Assembly: GCA_946548065.1 (NCBI GenBank) | Contig: CAMNPM010000023.1 | Coordinates: 1-36,770, forward strand | Source: an uncultured Prevotella sp. | Lineage (GTDB): Bacteria; Bacteroidota; Bacteroidia; Bacteroidales; Bacteroidaceae | Length of the DNA: 36,770 nt | Direction of reading: 5' to 3' | In this document: positions 23,856 to 36,543 of the stretch, piece after piece | Layout: each line of letters opens with the position of its first letter | How positions within the stretch are numbered: position 1 is the first letter of the stretch | The notes under the pieces: generated by a model | Told to the model about the DNA's origin: nothing | Databases searched by the model: none | Seen by the model: the letters and a program-made list of their open reading frames with translations, nothing else | Position numbers and translations under genes: made by a program

Positions 23856-23887
23856 TTTGGCTATCTCAAATATTTTATGTAATTTTG
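23856..23887 (+). promoter_or_regulatory. tRNA-Lys promoter, TTTG-N20-TAATTTTG
   Basis: TTTG at 23856-23859 and TAATTTTG at 23880-23887 with a 20-bp spacer are a full match to the Bacteroidetes consensus. The predicted start site (about 23891) is 28 bp before the mature tRNA 5' end. The -33 element begins two bases after the tdk stop codon. Confidence 0.82.
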
Positions 23888-23918
23888 CACCCGCTTTCGT
23901 TATAACGCAAGCATCCGC

Positions 23919-23994
23919 GATCCGCTAGCTCAGTTGGTAGAGCACAACACTTTTAATGTTGGGGTCTTGGGTTCGAGCCCCAAGCGGATCACCA
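23919..23994 (+). tRNA. tRNA-Lys(TTT)
   Basis: All four stems are perfect: acceptor GATCCGC/GCGGATC, D arm GCTC/GAGC, anticodon arm CAACA/TGTTG around loop CTTTTAA (anticodon TTT) and T arm TTGGG/CCCAA with TTCGAGC loop. The mature body is 23919-23991 and CCA is encoded at 23992-23994. It has its own promoter and a terminator at 24007-24031. Confidence 0.97.
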
Positions 23995-24006
23995 AAGCCA
24001 CGCCAA

Positions 24007-24031
24007 GGGAGCCGTTCAGGTTCCCTTTTTT
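24007..24031 (+). terminator. Intrinsic terminator after tRNA-Lys
   Basis: GGGAGCC (24007-24013) pairs with GGTTCCC (24019-24025), one G-U pair, loop GTTCA, followed by TTTTTT at 24026-24031. Confidence 0.88.
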
Positions 24032-24414
24032 CATGCCTGAAAACACAGAAAGTTTGTGAAACTACGAGCAAAGTCCGGCGTAGTATCAATATTACAGTTC
24101 ATTGAGCAAATCCTCTGCATTGACACCTTGTAGCTCCAATGTGTATTTGGTTTTGCTCATAAATATCTCGTTTGAGGTGCAAGTTCGTCGGAGAAATTGA
24201 GCAATAAAGATTCGTGCCTCTAAAGAAACACGGGTATAAAGGTACAAAAAGTTTGGTAATCTCAGTTTGTTGATTAACATCTTTTTAGATAAATATCAGT
24301 CTAATTCGGACTAAATTATAACACGTTCCTGTGACGAAAACACAGCACCTCCATACAATTATCTGCCTCATTGTAAAAAACAAGTTAGCCCAATTCATCA
24401 AACGAACTAACTCA
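24032..24414. other. AT-rich intergenic stretch, no supported gene
   Basis: No convincing gene is present between the tRNA terminator and the 22-bp repeats. A 62-codon open frame on the minus strand (24092-24280) contains an internal start giving a 22-residue peptide (MSKTKYTLELQGVNAEDLLN and two further residues). It has a weak TACCTTTA box upstream but no similarity I recognise; it could be a gene remnant. A small inverted repeat ACTACG/CGTAGT lies near 24061-24084. Confidence 0.5.
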
Positions 24415-24436
24415 ATGGATGAATTGAGCTAACTCG
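24381..24436. repeat. Imperfect inverted repeat beside the methionine sulfoxide reductase gene
   Basis: CAAGTTAGCCCAATTCATC (24381-24399) is the near-perfect reverse complement of GATGAATTGAGCTAACTCG (24418-24436), 17 of 19 positions, with an 18-bp loop. One arm is part of the 22-bp direct-repeat array, so the inverted partner is an extra copy in the opposite orientation. It could fold as a transcript 3' hairpin, but no T-run follows on the minus strand. Confidence 0.7.
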
Positions 24437-24480
24437 ATGGATGAATTGAGCTAACTGGATGAATGAGTTGAGCTAACTCA
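24415..24480 (-). repeat. 22-bp tandem repeat x3 ending on the stop codon
   Basis: Units start at 24415, 24437 and 24459, of the form ATG(G/A)ATGA(A/G)TTGAGCTAACT plus two bases on the plus strand. A decayed fourth copy precedes them (about 24399-24414). The last unit ends exactly at 24480, the first base of the stop codon as read on the minus strand, so the array includes the TGA. Confidence 0.92.
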
Positions 24481-24990
24481 TAATTTTGCGACGATTTTCT
24501 CCAGCCAATGCTGGTCTACGGCATCAAAGGTATTGAGTTCCTTGGAGTCTATGTCCAGCACGGCCTTCACCGTGCCGTCGGCACTGAACACGGGCACTAC
24601 AATCTCTGAGCGCGAGAGGCTGCTGCAGGCGATGTGACCGGGGAACTCCTCTACATCGGGCACGACAATGGTCTCGGCCCGCTGCCAGGCGGTGCCGCAG
24701 ACACCTCGCCCGTAGGCTATATGCATACAGGCCACCGGCCCCTGGAACGGCCCGAGGCGCAGCTCACTGGCCGGTGCCTGGGTAGGACCGTGTCGCAGCT
24801 CTGAGGCTGGGGTCTGGACATCGGTGGCGGCGTGTTGCCTGACCAGGTAGAACCCTGTCCAAAAGAAACCCATCGTCTCGTGGATGGCAGCGGCGACGTT
24901 GGCCATGACCGATACCTCGTCGGTCTCGCCCTCAATCAGTGCCGCAATCTGGCTGTCCAGCAGGCGGTATTTCTCTTCTTTTTCCATCAT
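24478..24990 (-). CDS. GAF-domain free methionine-(R)-sulfoxide reductase
   Basis: Reduces free L-methionine-(R)-sulfoxide, with electrons from thioredoxin in characterised homologues; cytoplasmic. The 170-residue GAF domain shows WTGFYLV, LGPFQGPVAC, GRGVCGTAW, VPDVEEFPGHIAC and SRSEIVVPV. The three redox cysteines of the family are present as Cys88, Cys98 and Cys122. Between FYLV (about 50) and LGPFQG (79) there is a longer loop containing a 12-residue duplication (PASELRHGPTQA then PASELRLGPFQG) where relatives have a short turn. The start may be either of two adjacent ATGs (24990 or 24987). It lies 81 bp beyond rpoC, past a hairpin, and no own promoter was found. Confidence 0.92.
   Translation of the reverse strand: MMEKEEKYRLLDSQIAALIEGETDEVSVMANVAAAIHETMGFFWTGFYLVRQHAATDVQTPASELRHGPTQAPASELRLGPFQGPVACMHIAYGRGVCGTAWQRAETIVVPDVEEFPGHIACSSLSRSEIVVPVFSADGTVKAVLDIDSKELNTFDAVDQHWLEKIVAKL
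24749..24820 (-). repeat. 36-bp in-frame duplication inside the methionine sulfoxide reductase gene
   Basis: 24749-24784 and 24785-24820 are related 36-bp copies encoding PASELRLGPFQG and PASELRHGPTQA. They are diverged at the nucleotide level, so the duplication is older than the one in tadA. Confidence 0.75.
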
Positions 24991-25006
24991 GTGTTGTGTT
25001 TGGTGA

Positions 25007-25042
25007 TATAAAAGGGTACGACTGTTGCCAGACGTACCCTTT
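25007..25042 (-). terminator. Intrinsic terminator after rpoC
   Basis: AAAGGGTACG (25011-25020) and CGTACCCTTT (25033-25042) form a perfect 10-bp stem. On the minus strand the stem ends in a short T-run (TTTTATAT). It lies between rpoC and the methionine sulfoxide reductase gene and probably ends the rpoBC transcript, with some readthrough possible. Confidence 0.72.
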
Positions 25043-25071
25043 CCGTATGTTCAATAGTGTGTTGATTCCTA

Positions 25072-29394
<4,323 letters not shown>

Positions 29395-29400
29395 ATTTAT

Positions 29401-29432
29401 TTACGATTTACCTATTTACGATTTACGATTTA
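29401..29432 (-). repeat. 7-8-bp TTACGAT repeat filling the rpoB-rpoC spacer
   Basis: Units TTACGAT, TTACCTAT, TTACGAT, TTACGAT and a final TTA occupy 29401-29432 (ATCGTAA in the rpoC direction). The array starts 6 bp from the rpoC ATG and ends at the rpoB stop codon. Confidence 0.85.
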
Positions 29433-32400
29433 TTAGTCCATCTTGATGCTGAGACCAAGACCCTTCAACTCGTGCAGCAGCACGTTGAGCGACTCAGGAA
29501 TACCGGGAGTAGGCATGGGCTCGCCCTTGACAATAGCCTCGTAAGCCTTCGAGCGGCCTACCACATCGTCGGACTTGATAGTAAGAATCTCCTGAAGCAC
29601 ATGGCTGGCACCGAAGGCCTCCAGTGCCCAGACCTCCATCTCACCGAAGCGCTGGCCACCGAACTGGGCCTTACCGCCAAGGGGCTGCTGGGTAATGAGA
29701 GAGTACGGGCCAATAGAGCGAGCGTGCATCTTGTCCTCTACCATGTGGCCGAGTTTCAAGAAGTAGGTAATACCCACCGTAGCAGGCTGGTCGAAGCGCT
29801 CACCGGTCTCACCGTCATACAGATGGGTAGAGCAGAGGCGGGGCAGACCGGCCTTGTCGGTCCATTCGGCAAGGTCTTCCAGCTTGGCACCGTCGAAGAT
29901 AGGTGTTGCAAACTTCACACCGAGACGCTTGCCTGCAGCACCGAGAATGGCCTCGAAAATCTGACCGAGGTTCATACGTGAAGGCACACCTAAGGGGTTC
30001 AGTACCAGGTCGACGGGACGGCCGTCCTCGAGGAACGGCATGTCCTCCTGACGTACCACCTTCGAGACGATACCCTTGTTACCGTGACGACCGGCCAGCT
30101 TGTCTCCGACACCAATCTTACGCTTCTTGGCCACATAGACCTTAGCCATCTGCAGAATGCCTGAGGGCAGCTCGTCGCCAATGGTGATGGCAAACTTCTT
30201 GCGCTTGTTCTCGGCATCGAGCAGCTTGAACTTCTTCAGGTAATTGATAATCAGCTTGGCAATGAGCTCGTTCTTATGCTCATCGTTGGTCCAGTTGCTG
30301 ATCTGGATGTCGCCGTACTCGAGGTTGCGCAGTGCGGTCATCGTGAACTTGCTGCCCTTCGAGATAATCTCGGCACCGGTATAGTCCTTCACACCGTTGG
30401 AAGTCTTGCCCTTGGTCAGGGTGGCGAGCTTCTCGATGAGGATATCCTTCAGGTCGGCAATCTTTGCCTCGTGCTCCTCGTCAATCTTAGCGAGGGTAAT
30501 CTTATCCTGCTGCTTGTTCTGGCGAGTCTTGACGGCACGGGTGAAGAGTTTCTTGTCGATGATGACACCCGTCAGTGAGGGATTGGCCTTCAGTGAAGAG
30601 TCCTTCACATCGCCGGCCTTGTCGCCAAAGATGGCACGAAGCAGTTTCTCCTCGGGCGAGGGATCGCTCTCGCCCTTCGGTGAAATCTTACCAATCAGAA
30701 TATCACCGGGCTCGACGCGGGCACCCACGCGGATGACACCATTGTCGTCGAGGTCCTTGGTGGCCTCTTCGCTGACATTGGGGATGTCGGAAGTGAACTC
30801 CTCAGCACCACGCTTCGTCTCACGGACATCCAGCGAATACTCATCCACATGGACGGAGGTCAGGACATCTTCGCGGACGATACGCTCGTTGAGCACAATG
30901 GCATCCTCATAGTTGTAACCCTTCCAAGGCATGTAGGCAACGAGCAGGTTGCGGCCCAGTGCCAGCTCACCGTTCTCGGTGGCATAGCCCTCGGTGAGGA
31001 TGTCTCCGGCCTTGACGCGCTGACCCTTGTCACAGATAGGACGCAGGTCGATGGTCATATTCTGGTTGGTGCGGCGGAACTTCGGAATGCGATACTCCTT
31101 CAGTGCGGGCTCGAAGCTGACGAACTCCTCGTCCTCGGTACGGTCGTAGAGGATGCGGATGGTGGTGGCATCTACATAGTCGATGACACCATCGCCCTCG
31201 GCAGTAATCATGGTGCGAGAGTCCTCACACACCTGACGCTCGATACCGGTACCGACGATAGGAGCTTCGTTGTGCAGCAGGGGAACGGCCTGGCGCATCA
31301 TGTTCGATCCCATCAGCGCACGGTGAGCATCGTCGTGCTCGAGGAACGGGATGAGCGAAGCGGCGATAGAGGCAATCTGCTGCGGAGAGACGTCCATCAG
31401 GTCTACCTGTGAAGGGGGCACGACGGGGAAGTCGGCATCCTGACGGCACTTCACCACCTTGCGGATGAAGGTACCGTCGTCGTTCAGCGGGGCATTGCCC
31501 TGACCAATCACGTGGTCTTCCTCCTCCTCGGCAGTGAGGTATACTACTTCGTCGTTATTCAGGTTGGCCACACCATTCTCCACCTTGCGGTAGGGAGTCT
31601 CGATGAAGCCAAGCTCATTAATCTTGGCATAGACACACAACGACGAGATCAGACCGATGTTCGGGCCTTCAGGACTCTCAATCGGGCATAGACGACCGTA
31701 GTGTGTATAGTGTACGTCACGCACCTCGAAGCCGGCACGCTCACGCGACAGACCGCCAGGTCCCAGTGCAGAGAGACGACGCTTGTGGGTCACCTCGGCC
31801 AGCGGGTTGGTCTGGTCCATAAACTGCGACAGCGGGTTGGTGCCGAAGAACGAGTTGATGACGCTCGAGATGGTCTTGGCATTGATCAGGTCGGTAGGCG
31901 TGAACACCTCGTTGTCGCGAACGTTCATGCGCTCACGGATGGTGCGGCTCATACGGGCCAGACCGATAGAGAACTGATTCGACAGCTGTTCGCCTACGGT
32001 GCGTACGCGACGGTTCGACAGGTGGTCGATATCGTCGACGGTAGCCTTCGAGTTGATCAGCTGGATGAGATACTTGATAATCTCAATGATATCCTCTTTG
32101 GTCAGCACACGGACATCGATGTCGGTGTCCAGCCCCAGCTTCTTGTTGATACGATAGCGGCCTACATCACCCAGGTCGTAACGCTTGTCGGAGAAGAAGA
32201 GGTTCTGGATGACCTCACGGGCACTGGCATCATCGGCAGGGTCGGCATTACGCAGCTGACGATAGATGTAGAGTACAGCCTCCTTCTCCGAGTTCGACGG
32301 GTCTTTGGCCAGCGTATTGAAGATGATGCTGTAGTCCTGGGCCACAGCCTCATTCTTGTGAACAAGAATAGTAGAAGCACCGCTCTCCAGGATGTCAAGC

Positions 32401-33245
32401 ATATTGTCTTCCGTAATCTCGGTCTCGCGCTCCATGATGACCTCATTGCGCTCGATAGACACTACCTCACCGGTATCCTCGTCTACGAAGTCCTCGTTCC
32501 AGCTCTTCAGCACACGGGCAGCAAGCTTCATGCCGATAACCTCCTTCAGGGCCTTCTTGTTCACCTTTACCTCCTCGGCAAGGTCGAAGATCTGAAGAAT
32601 GTCCTTATCGGTCTCGAAACCGATGGCACGCAGCAGGGTAGTAACAGGCAGCTTCTTCTTACGGTCGATGTAAGCATACATCACGTTGTTGATGTCGGTA
32701 GCAAACTCTATCCAGCTTCCCTTGAAGGGGATAATACGTGCACTATAAAGTAAGGTACCGTTGGCATGCACGCTCTGTCCGAAGAATACGCCCGGCGAAC
32801 GGTGCAGCTGGGAAACGACAACACGCTCAGCACCATTAATGACGAACGTGCCATTGGCGGTCATATAAGGGATAGGGCCAAGGAAGACATCCTGAACAGA
32901 GATATCGAAATCTTCGTGGTCAGGGTCGGTGCAGTAGAGCTTCAACTTAGCCTTCAAGGGTACGCTATAAGTCAGACCACGCTCCAGACACTCATCAATA
33001 GAATAACGGGGCGGGTCGATATAGTAATCCAGGAACTCAAGAACGAAATTGTTACGCGTATCGGTGATAGGGAAGTTCTCTGCGAACACCTTATACAGAC
33101 CGTCGTTCTTGCGTTCCTCAGGCGGAGTGTCCAACTGCAGGAAATCCTTGAAAGACTTCAATTGCACGTCGAGGAAATCCGGAAACGGCAACGGGTTCTT
33201 GACGCTGCCAAAACTTACTCTGTTTTCTACTTTCTTTGTTGCCAT
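29433..33245 (-). CDS. rpoB: RNA polymerase beta subunit
   Basis: The 1270-residue second-largest subunit of RNA polymerase. The rifampicin pocket reads [20 protein letters not shown] (472-491) followed by SALGPGG; the residues most often changed in resistant strains (Asp, His487, Ser492) are wild type, so rifampicin sensitivity is expected at this target. Further signatures are [20 protein letters not shown], the [11 protein letters not shown] segment and the C-terminal [19 protein letters not shown] (about 1195-1213). Upstream are a CTAG repeat (33263-33314) and a strong hairpin (33332-33364) that separate it from rplL. Start ATG 33245. Confidence 0.99.
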   Translation of the reverse strand: MATKKVENRVSFGSVKNPLPFPDFLDVQLKSFKDFLQLDTPPEERKNDGLYKVFAENFPITDTRNNFVLEFLDYYIDPPRYSIDECLERGLTYSVPLKAKLKLYCTDPDHEDFDISVQDVFLGPIPYMTANGTFVINGAERVVVSQLHRSPGVFFGQSVHANGTLLYSARIIPFKGSWIEFATDINNVMYAYIDRKKKLPVTTLLRAIGFETDKDILQIFDLAEEVKVNKKALKEVIGMKLAARVLKSWNEDFVDEDTGEVVSIERNEVIMERETEITEDNMLDILESGASTILVHKNEAVAQDYSIIFNTLAKDPSNSEKEAVLYIYRQLRNADPADDASAREVIQNLFFSDKRYDLGDVGRYRINKKLGLDTDIDVRVLTKEDIIEIIKYLIQLINSKATVDDIDHLSNRRVRTVGEQLSNQFSIGLARMSRTIRERMNVRDNEVFTPTDLINAKTISSVINSFFGTNPLSQFMDQTNPLAEVTHKRRLSALGPGGLSRERAGFEVRDVHYTHYGRLCPIESPEGPNIGLISSLCVYAKINELGFIETPYRKVENGVANLNNDEVVYLTAEEEEDHVIGQGNAPLNDDGTFIRKVVKCRQDADFPVVPPSQVDLMDVSPQQIASIAASLIPFLEHDDAHRALMGSNMMRQAVPLLHNEAPIVGTGIERQVCEDSRTMITAEGDGVIDYVDATTIRILYDRTEDEEFVSFEPALKEYRIPKFRRTNQNMTIDLRPICDKGQRVKAGDILTEGYATENGELALGRNLLVAYMPWKGYNYEDAIVLNERIVREDVLTSVHVDEYSLDVRETKRGAEEFTSDIPNVSEEATKDLDDNGVIRVGARVEPGDILIGKISPKGESDPSPEEKLLRAIFGDKAGDVKDSSLKANPSLTGVIIDKKLFTRAVKTRQNKQQDKITLAKIDEEHEAKIADLKDILIEKLATLTKGKTSNGVKDYTGAEIISKGSKFTMTALRNLEYGDIQISNWTNDEHKNELIAKLIINYLKKFKLLDAENKRKKFAITIGDELPSGILQMAKVYVAKKRKIGVGDKLAGRHGNKGIVSKVVRQEDMPFLEDGRPVDLVLNPLGVPSRMNLGQIFEAILGAAGKRLGVKFATPIFDGAKLEDLAEWTDKAGLPRLCSTHLYDGETGERFDQPATVGITYFLKLGHMVEDKMHARSIGPYSLITQQPLGGKAQFGGQRFGEMEVWALEAFGASHVLQEILTIKSDDVVGRSKAYEAIVKGEPMPTPGIPESLNVLLHELKGLGLSIKMD

Positions 33246-33262
33246 ATATTACTTTTATTTAT

Positions 33263-33314
33263 CTAGTATTCCCTAGTTTTGACTAGCCTAACTAGTAAAA
33301 CTAGCTCCGACTAG
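33263..33314 (-). repeat. Six CTAG tetramers at about 10-bp intervals in the rpoB leader
   Basis: CTAG occurs at 33263, 33273, 33283, 33292, 33301 and 33311, spacings 10, 10, 9, 9 and 10 bp, between the rplL hairpin and the rpoB ATG. The bases between are poorly conserved. A similar group follows tuf at 36508-36542. Confidence 0.88.
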
Positions 33315-33317
33315 AAT

Positions 33318-33364
33318 AAAAAGACAGAAAAGGTTAAGAACCTCCGACTGGGAAGTCCTTAACC
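33318..33364 (-). terminator. Attenuator hairpin between rplL and rpoB
   Basis: Read on the minus strand, GGTTAAGGACTTCC pairs over 14 bp (two G-U pairs) with GGAGGTTCTTAACC around the loop CAGTC; the arms lie at 33351-33364 and 33332-33345. TTTTCTGTC and TTTTT follow. This is a complete intrinsic-terminator structure inside the operon. As rpoB and rpoC lack a visible promoter after it, partial readthrough is the simplest reading, as in the rplL-rpoB attenuator of Escherichia coli. Confidence 0.85.
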
Positions 33365-33389
33365 AATTGAAATATTGCTGTTTACTGAA

Positions 33390-33770
33390 TTACTTCAGCT
33401 CAACTACGGCACCAGCCTCTTCGATAGCCTTCTTCAGGTTCTCAGCCTCGTCCTTAGACAGGCCTTCCTTCAGAGTAGAAGGAGCACCGTCTACCAGGTC
33501 CTTAGCTTCCTTCAGACCCAGACCGCAAGCCTCCTTAACGGCCTTAACGACCTGCAGCTTAGCGCCACCTACTTCCTTCAGTACTACGTCGAAAGAAGAC
33601 TTCTCCTCAGCAGCGGCAGCCTCGCCACCAGCAGCAGGACCAGCAGCAACAGCAACAGCTGCAGCGGCGGGCTCAATTCCATACTCGTCCTTCAGGACTG
33701 TTGCCAACTCTTGTACTTCTTTTACTGTGAGGTTAACCAACTCCTCAGCAATAGCTTTAATATCTGCCAT
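33390..33770 (-). CDS. rplL: Ribosomal protein bL12 (L7/L12)
   Basis: A 126-residue stalk protein that recruits translation GTPases. It has the N-terminal dimerisation helices ([20 protein letters not shown]), an Ala/Gly-rich hinge at about residues 35-55 and the C-terminal domain [20 protein letters not shown] ending VVELK. It follows rplJ by 53 bp and precedes the strong hairpin at 33318-33364. Confidence 0.98.
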   Translation of the reverse strand: MADIKAIAEELVNLTVKEVQELATVLKDEYGIEPAAAAVAVAAGPAAGGEAAAAEEKSSFDVVLKEVGGAKLQVVKAVKEACGLGLKEAKDLVDGAPSTLKEGLSKDEAENLKKAIEEAGAVVELK

Positions 33771-33823
33771 TTTATTTAAAATTTTAATTGTTTTTTAATG
33801 TTAATGTTTGTTATCTCTTTCGC

Positions 33824-34339
33824 TTATTTGTTACGCTCAGCGATAGCGTCAAGCAGTCCGTGAATCTTGCCACCGGCATTCAGGCCAGAGACAACAGTCT
33901 TGATAGGCGACTGCAGCAGGGCCACAACATCGGCAATAAGTTCGTTCTTGCTCTTGATAGCAACCAGCTCATCAAGCTTGTCAGCACCCACGAAGAAGCC
34001 CTCCTCAGCATAAGCTGCCTTCAGGGCGGGGATGCCTTCCTTCTTGTATTCCTTGAGAAGCTTTGCGGGTACATTAGCTGTCTGCGTGAACATCACAGCC
34101 GTGCTGCCCTTCAAGCTGCCATAGAGCTCAGAGAAGTCAATATCAGAAGCCTCGAAAGCCTTGTGCAGAAGCGTGTTCTTCACAACGACCATCTTAATCT
34201 CATTCTTGAAGCACTTGCGACGCAGATCGCTCGTCTGCTCAGCGTTCAACCCGGCAATGTCTACCAGATAAAAATGAGGATATTCCTTCAGCTTCTCACC
34301 AAGTTCTACTACGATAGTATCTTTTAATTCCTTTTTCAT
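33824..34339 (-). CDS. rplJ: Ribosomal protein uL10
   Basis: The 171-residue base of the ribosomal stalk, which binds 23S rRNA and the L7/L12 dimers. Recognised from the N-terminal half (LRRKCFKNEIKMVVVKNTLL, GSTAVMFT), its position between rplA and rplL, and a C-terminal helix for L12 binding. Only 19 bp separate it from rplA, so there is no room for the long L10-binding leader seen in proteobacteria; autoregulation, if present, must act elsewhere. Confidence 0.97.
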   Translation of the reverse strand: MKKELKDTIVVELGEKLKEYPHFYLVDIAGLNAEQTSDLRRKCFKNEIKMVVVKNTLLHKAFEASDIDFSELYGSLKGSTAVMFTQTANVPAKLLKEYKKEGIPALKAAYAEEGFFVGADKLDELVAIKSKNELIADVVALLQSPIKTVVSGLNAGGKIHGLLDAIAERNK

Positions 34340-34358
34340 TTTACTAAACTTTTACGAG

Positions 34359-35051
34359 TTATTCAACTGATTTAGGATCTACCTTGATACCAGCGCTCAT
34401 GGTGCTGGAGATAAAGATACTCTTCATATATGTACCCTTGGCAGCAGCCGGCTTCAGCTTGATAATGGTCTGCAGGAACTCCTTGGCATTTCCGTAAATC
34501 TGCTCGGGAGTGAAGGTAATCTTACCGATAGAGGCATGTACGATACCAGCCTTGTCTACCTTGAAGTCAATCTTACCCTGCTTAACTTCCTTGACTGCCT
34601 TAGCAACGTCCATAGTAACAGTGCCGCTCTTGGGGTTTGGCATCAAGCCACGGGGACCCAGGATACGTCCAAGGGGACCCAGCTTACCCATGCACGAGGG
34701 CATTGTAATAATCACATCAACATCAGTCCAACCCTGCTTGATCTTGTCGATATACTCGTCCAGACCAACATAGTCGGCACCTGCTTCCTTAGCAGCTTCT
34801 TCCTGATCGGGAGTACAGAGAGCGAGCACGCGAGTCACTTTACCAGTACCGTTCGGCAGCGATACAACGCCACGAACCATCTGGTTAGCCTTACGTGGGT
34901 CAACGCCCAAGCGTACATCGATATCAACAGAAGCCTCAAACTTGGTGGTGGTAATCTCCTTCACCAGCTCTGCAGCTTCCTTCAAAGAGTATGCTTTCCC
35001 TGCTTCAACCTTATCAGCTACCAACTTTTGATTTTTTGTCAGTTTACTCAT
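34359..35051 (-). CDS. rplA: Ribosomal protein uL1
   Basis: The 230-residue protein of the mobile L1 stalk. Signatures: [54 protein letters not shown] and [12 protein letters not shown]. It follows rplK by 21 bp. In other bacteria free L1 represses its own rplK-rplA transcript. Confidence 0.98.
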   Translation of the reverse strand: MSKLTKNQKLVADKVEAGKAYSLKEAAELVKEITTTKFEASVDIDVRLGVDPRKANQMVRGVVSLPNGTGKVTRVLALCTPDQEEAAKEAGADYVGLDEYIDKIKQGWTDVDVIITMPSCMGKLGPLGRILGPRGLMPNPKSGTVTMDVAKAVKEVKQGKIDFKVDKAGIVHASIGKITFTPEQIYGNAKEFLQTIIKLKPAAAKGTYMKSIFISSTMSAGIKVDPKSVE

Positions 35052-35072
35052 TTCTTTAATTGAAGTTATTTG

Positions 35073-35513
35073 TTATTTACCAGGGAAGTCCCCTTTAACA
35101 GTGATACCCATGCTACGTGCTGTACCTGCAATCAGCTTCATAGCAGACTCAACGGTGAAACAGTTCAAATCGCTCATCTTATCTTCAGCGATGGTGCGAA
35201 CCTGATCCCAGGTCACGCTGGCCACCTTCTTACGATTAGGCTGAGCAGAACCACTCTTAACCTTAGCAGCCTCTAACAGCTGAACAGCTGCAGGGGGAGT
35301 CTTGATAACGAAGCTAAAAGACTTGTCTGCATAGTAGGTAATAACGACAGGAAGAATCTTACCTGCCTTATCCTGGGTTCTGGCGTTGAACTCTTTGCAG
35401 AATCCCATAATATTGATACCCTTCGAACCCAGTGCAGGTCCAACGGGGGGTGAGGGATTCGCAGCGCCACCTTTAATCTGCAATTTGATTAATCCAGCAA
35501 CTTCTTTAGCCAT
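35073..35513 (-). CDS. rplK: Ribosomal protein uL11
   Basis: The 146-residue protein of the GTPase-associated centre. Signatures: [30 protein letters not shown] [13 protein letters not shown], and the C-terminal [12 protein letters not shown]. Its 95-bp leader contains the hairpin at 35547-35573. Confidence 0.98.
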   Translation of the reverse strand: MAKEVAGLIKLQIKGGAANPSPPVGPALGSKGINIMGFCKEFNARTQDKAGKILPVVITYYADKSFSFVIKTPPAAVQLLEAAKVKSGSAQPNRKKVASVTWDQVRTIAEDKMSDLNCFTVESAMKLIAGTARSMGITVKGDFPGK

Positions 35514-35546
35514 TTCTGTTTGTTATTAATAATGATTTTCATATAA

Positions 35547-35573
35547 GTCCCAGGAGTGGAAGCCTCCCCAGAC
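35547..35573 (-). promoter_or_regulatory. Hairpin in the nusG-rplK spacer
   Basis: On the minus strand GTC-TGG-GGAG pairs with CTCC-TGG-GAC around GCTTCCA, forming two short stems with a G-G mismatch flanked by G-U pairs. Its place in the rplK leader makes an L1-binding or processing role possible; it has no T-run and is not a terminator. Confidence 0.45.
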
Positions 35574-35608
35574 CGTATATAGAACAGGCATACCGTAACA
35601 CTTACACC

Positions 35609-36154
35609 TTATTCTTTCTCTACTTGTGTAAACGACAATTCCAACGGAGTCTTACGACCGAAGATCTTCACCATCACCTTCAGCTTCCGCTTCTCAGTGT
35701 TCACCTCCTCAATGATACCATTGAAACCACTGAACGGACCATCAGTCACCTTCACCGTCTCATCCACCTGGTAGGGGATATTCAGCTCAGCACTCTCAAT
35801 GGTCGTCTCCTCAGCAGTACCCAGGATGCGGTTGATCTCTGCCTGACGTACCTCCTGCGGGTTGTCCATACCTCCCAAGAAACCAAGCACGTTGGGAATG
35901 AAGCGCAACATATGCGCCACTTCACCCTGTAACGAAGCCTGCACCAGCACATAGCCGGGAAGGAACAGCTTTTCCTTGACGACACGCTTACCATTCAGAA
36001 GAGTAGCATACTTCTCAGTAGGAAGAAGCACCTCACCAACATGTGCATCGAGCACATCGTTATGCTTCTTAGCTGCATCGATGTACTCCTTTACTTTTCC
36101 TTCCTTACCACTGACAGCACGCAACACGTACCACTTCATTCCTGTATCCGACAT
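35609..36154 (-). CDS. nusG: Transcription termination/antitermination factor NusG
   Basis: The 181-residue elongation factor binds RNA polymerase and links transcription to translation or Rho. The NGN domain (KWYVLRAVSGKEGKVKEYI; LFLPGYVLVQA; VLGFLGG) is followed by a KOW domain (ETVKVTDGPFSGFNGIIEEV, about 125-181). Standard position between secE and rplK. Confidence 0.98.
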   Translation of the reverse strand: MSDTGMKWYVLRAVSGKEGKVKEYIDAAKKHNDVLDAHVGEVLLPTEKYATLLNGKRVVKEKLFLPGYVLVQASLQGEVAHMLRFIPNVLGFLGGMDNPQEVRQAEINRILGTAEETTIESAELNIPYQVDETVKVTDGPFSGFNGIIEEVNTEKRKLKVMVKIFGRKTPLELSFTQVEKE

Positions 36155-36172
36155 CGTCTCTGAATCGTCTTA

Positions 36173-36370
36173 TTAGTTGGGATAAATAGAACTCATAGCA
36201 GCCTTGAACACAACGTCCATCAGCCATACTATAATTGCAATAATCAAAGAGGCCGACAGTACCACCACGGCACTCTGTGTCAGCTCCTTGCGCGAGGGCC
36301 AAGTAACCTTGTTAGCCAGCTCCTCATAACACGACTTGCAATAATTGATGAATTTCTTAATAATCTTCAT
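36173..36370 (-). CDS. secE: Preprotein translocase subunit SecE
   Basis: A 65-residue single-span inner-membrane subunit of the SecYEG channel. It has the amphipathic NKVTWPSRKELTQSA segment, the family signature, followed by one hydrophobic helix (VVVLSASLIIAIIVWLMDVV). ATG 36370 is chosen because the upstream in-frame ATG at 36391 lies inside tRNA-Trp. Confidence 0.96.
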   Translation of the reverse strand: MKIIKKFINYCKSCYEELANKVTWPSRKELTQSAVVVLSASLIIAIIVWLMDVVFKAAMSSIYPN

Positions 36371-36388
36371 ACTTTTTTCTTTTTCTTG

Positions 36389-36461
36389 CACGGGAAGGAG
36401 GACTCGAACCCACGACCCTCGGTTTTGGAGACCGATGCTCTACCAACTGAGCTATTCCCGT
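36389..36461 (-). tRNA. tRNA-Trp(CCA)
   Basis: Minus strand: acceptor ACGGGAA/TTCCCGT, D arm GCTC/GAGC, anticodon arm TCGGT/ACCGA with loop CTCCAAA (anticodon CCA), discriminator G. CCA is not encoded. The T stem (GTGGG/CCTCC) has one U-C mismatch and one G-U pair. It lies between tuf and secE, the usual place. Confidence 0.95.
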
Positions 36462-36465
36462 ATGT

Positions 36466-36495
36466 AAGTCCCCGCCCGTTCTTGCGCGGGGACTT
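36466..36495 (-). other. Perfect hairpin between tuf and tRNA-Trp
   Basis: AAGTCCCCGC (36466-36475) and GCGGGGACTT (36486-36495) form a perfect 10-bp stem with a 10-base loop. There is no T-run in the minus direction, so an RNA-processing or pausing role between tuf and the tRNA is more likely than termination. Confidence 0.6.
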
Positions 36496-36507
36496 GAATT
36501 GTATTTT

Positions 36508-36542
36508 CTAGTTATACTAGGTTCTACTAGACTAATATCTAG
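36508..36542 (-). repeat. Four CTAG tetramers just downstream of tuf
   Basis: CTAG at 36508, 36517, 36527 and 36539 (spacings 9, 10, 12) begins directly after the tuf stop codon. It resembles the rpoB leader group at 33263-33314. Confidence 0.75.
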
Positions 36543-36543
36543 A

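Noticed and set aside
24092..24280. 62-codon minus-strand open frame after tRNA-Lys
   Set aside because: No recognisable family, no good promoter and AT-rich composition; kept only as a note in the intergenic entry.
36389..36461. Weak T-stem pairing in tRNA-Trp as a sign of a pseudogene
   Set aside because: The other stems, anticodon loop and genomic position are canonical; one mismatch and a wobble pair do not justify calling it non-functional.
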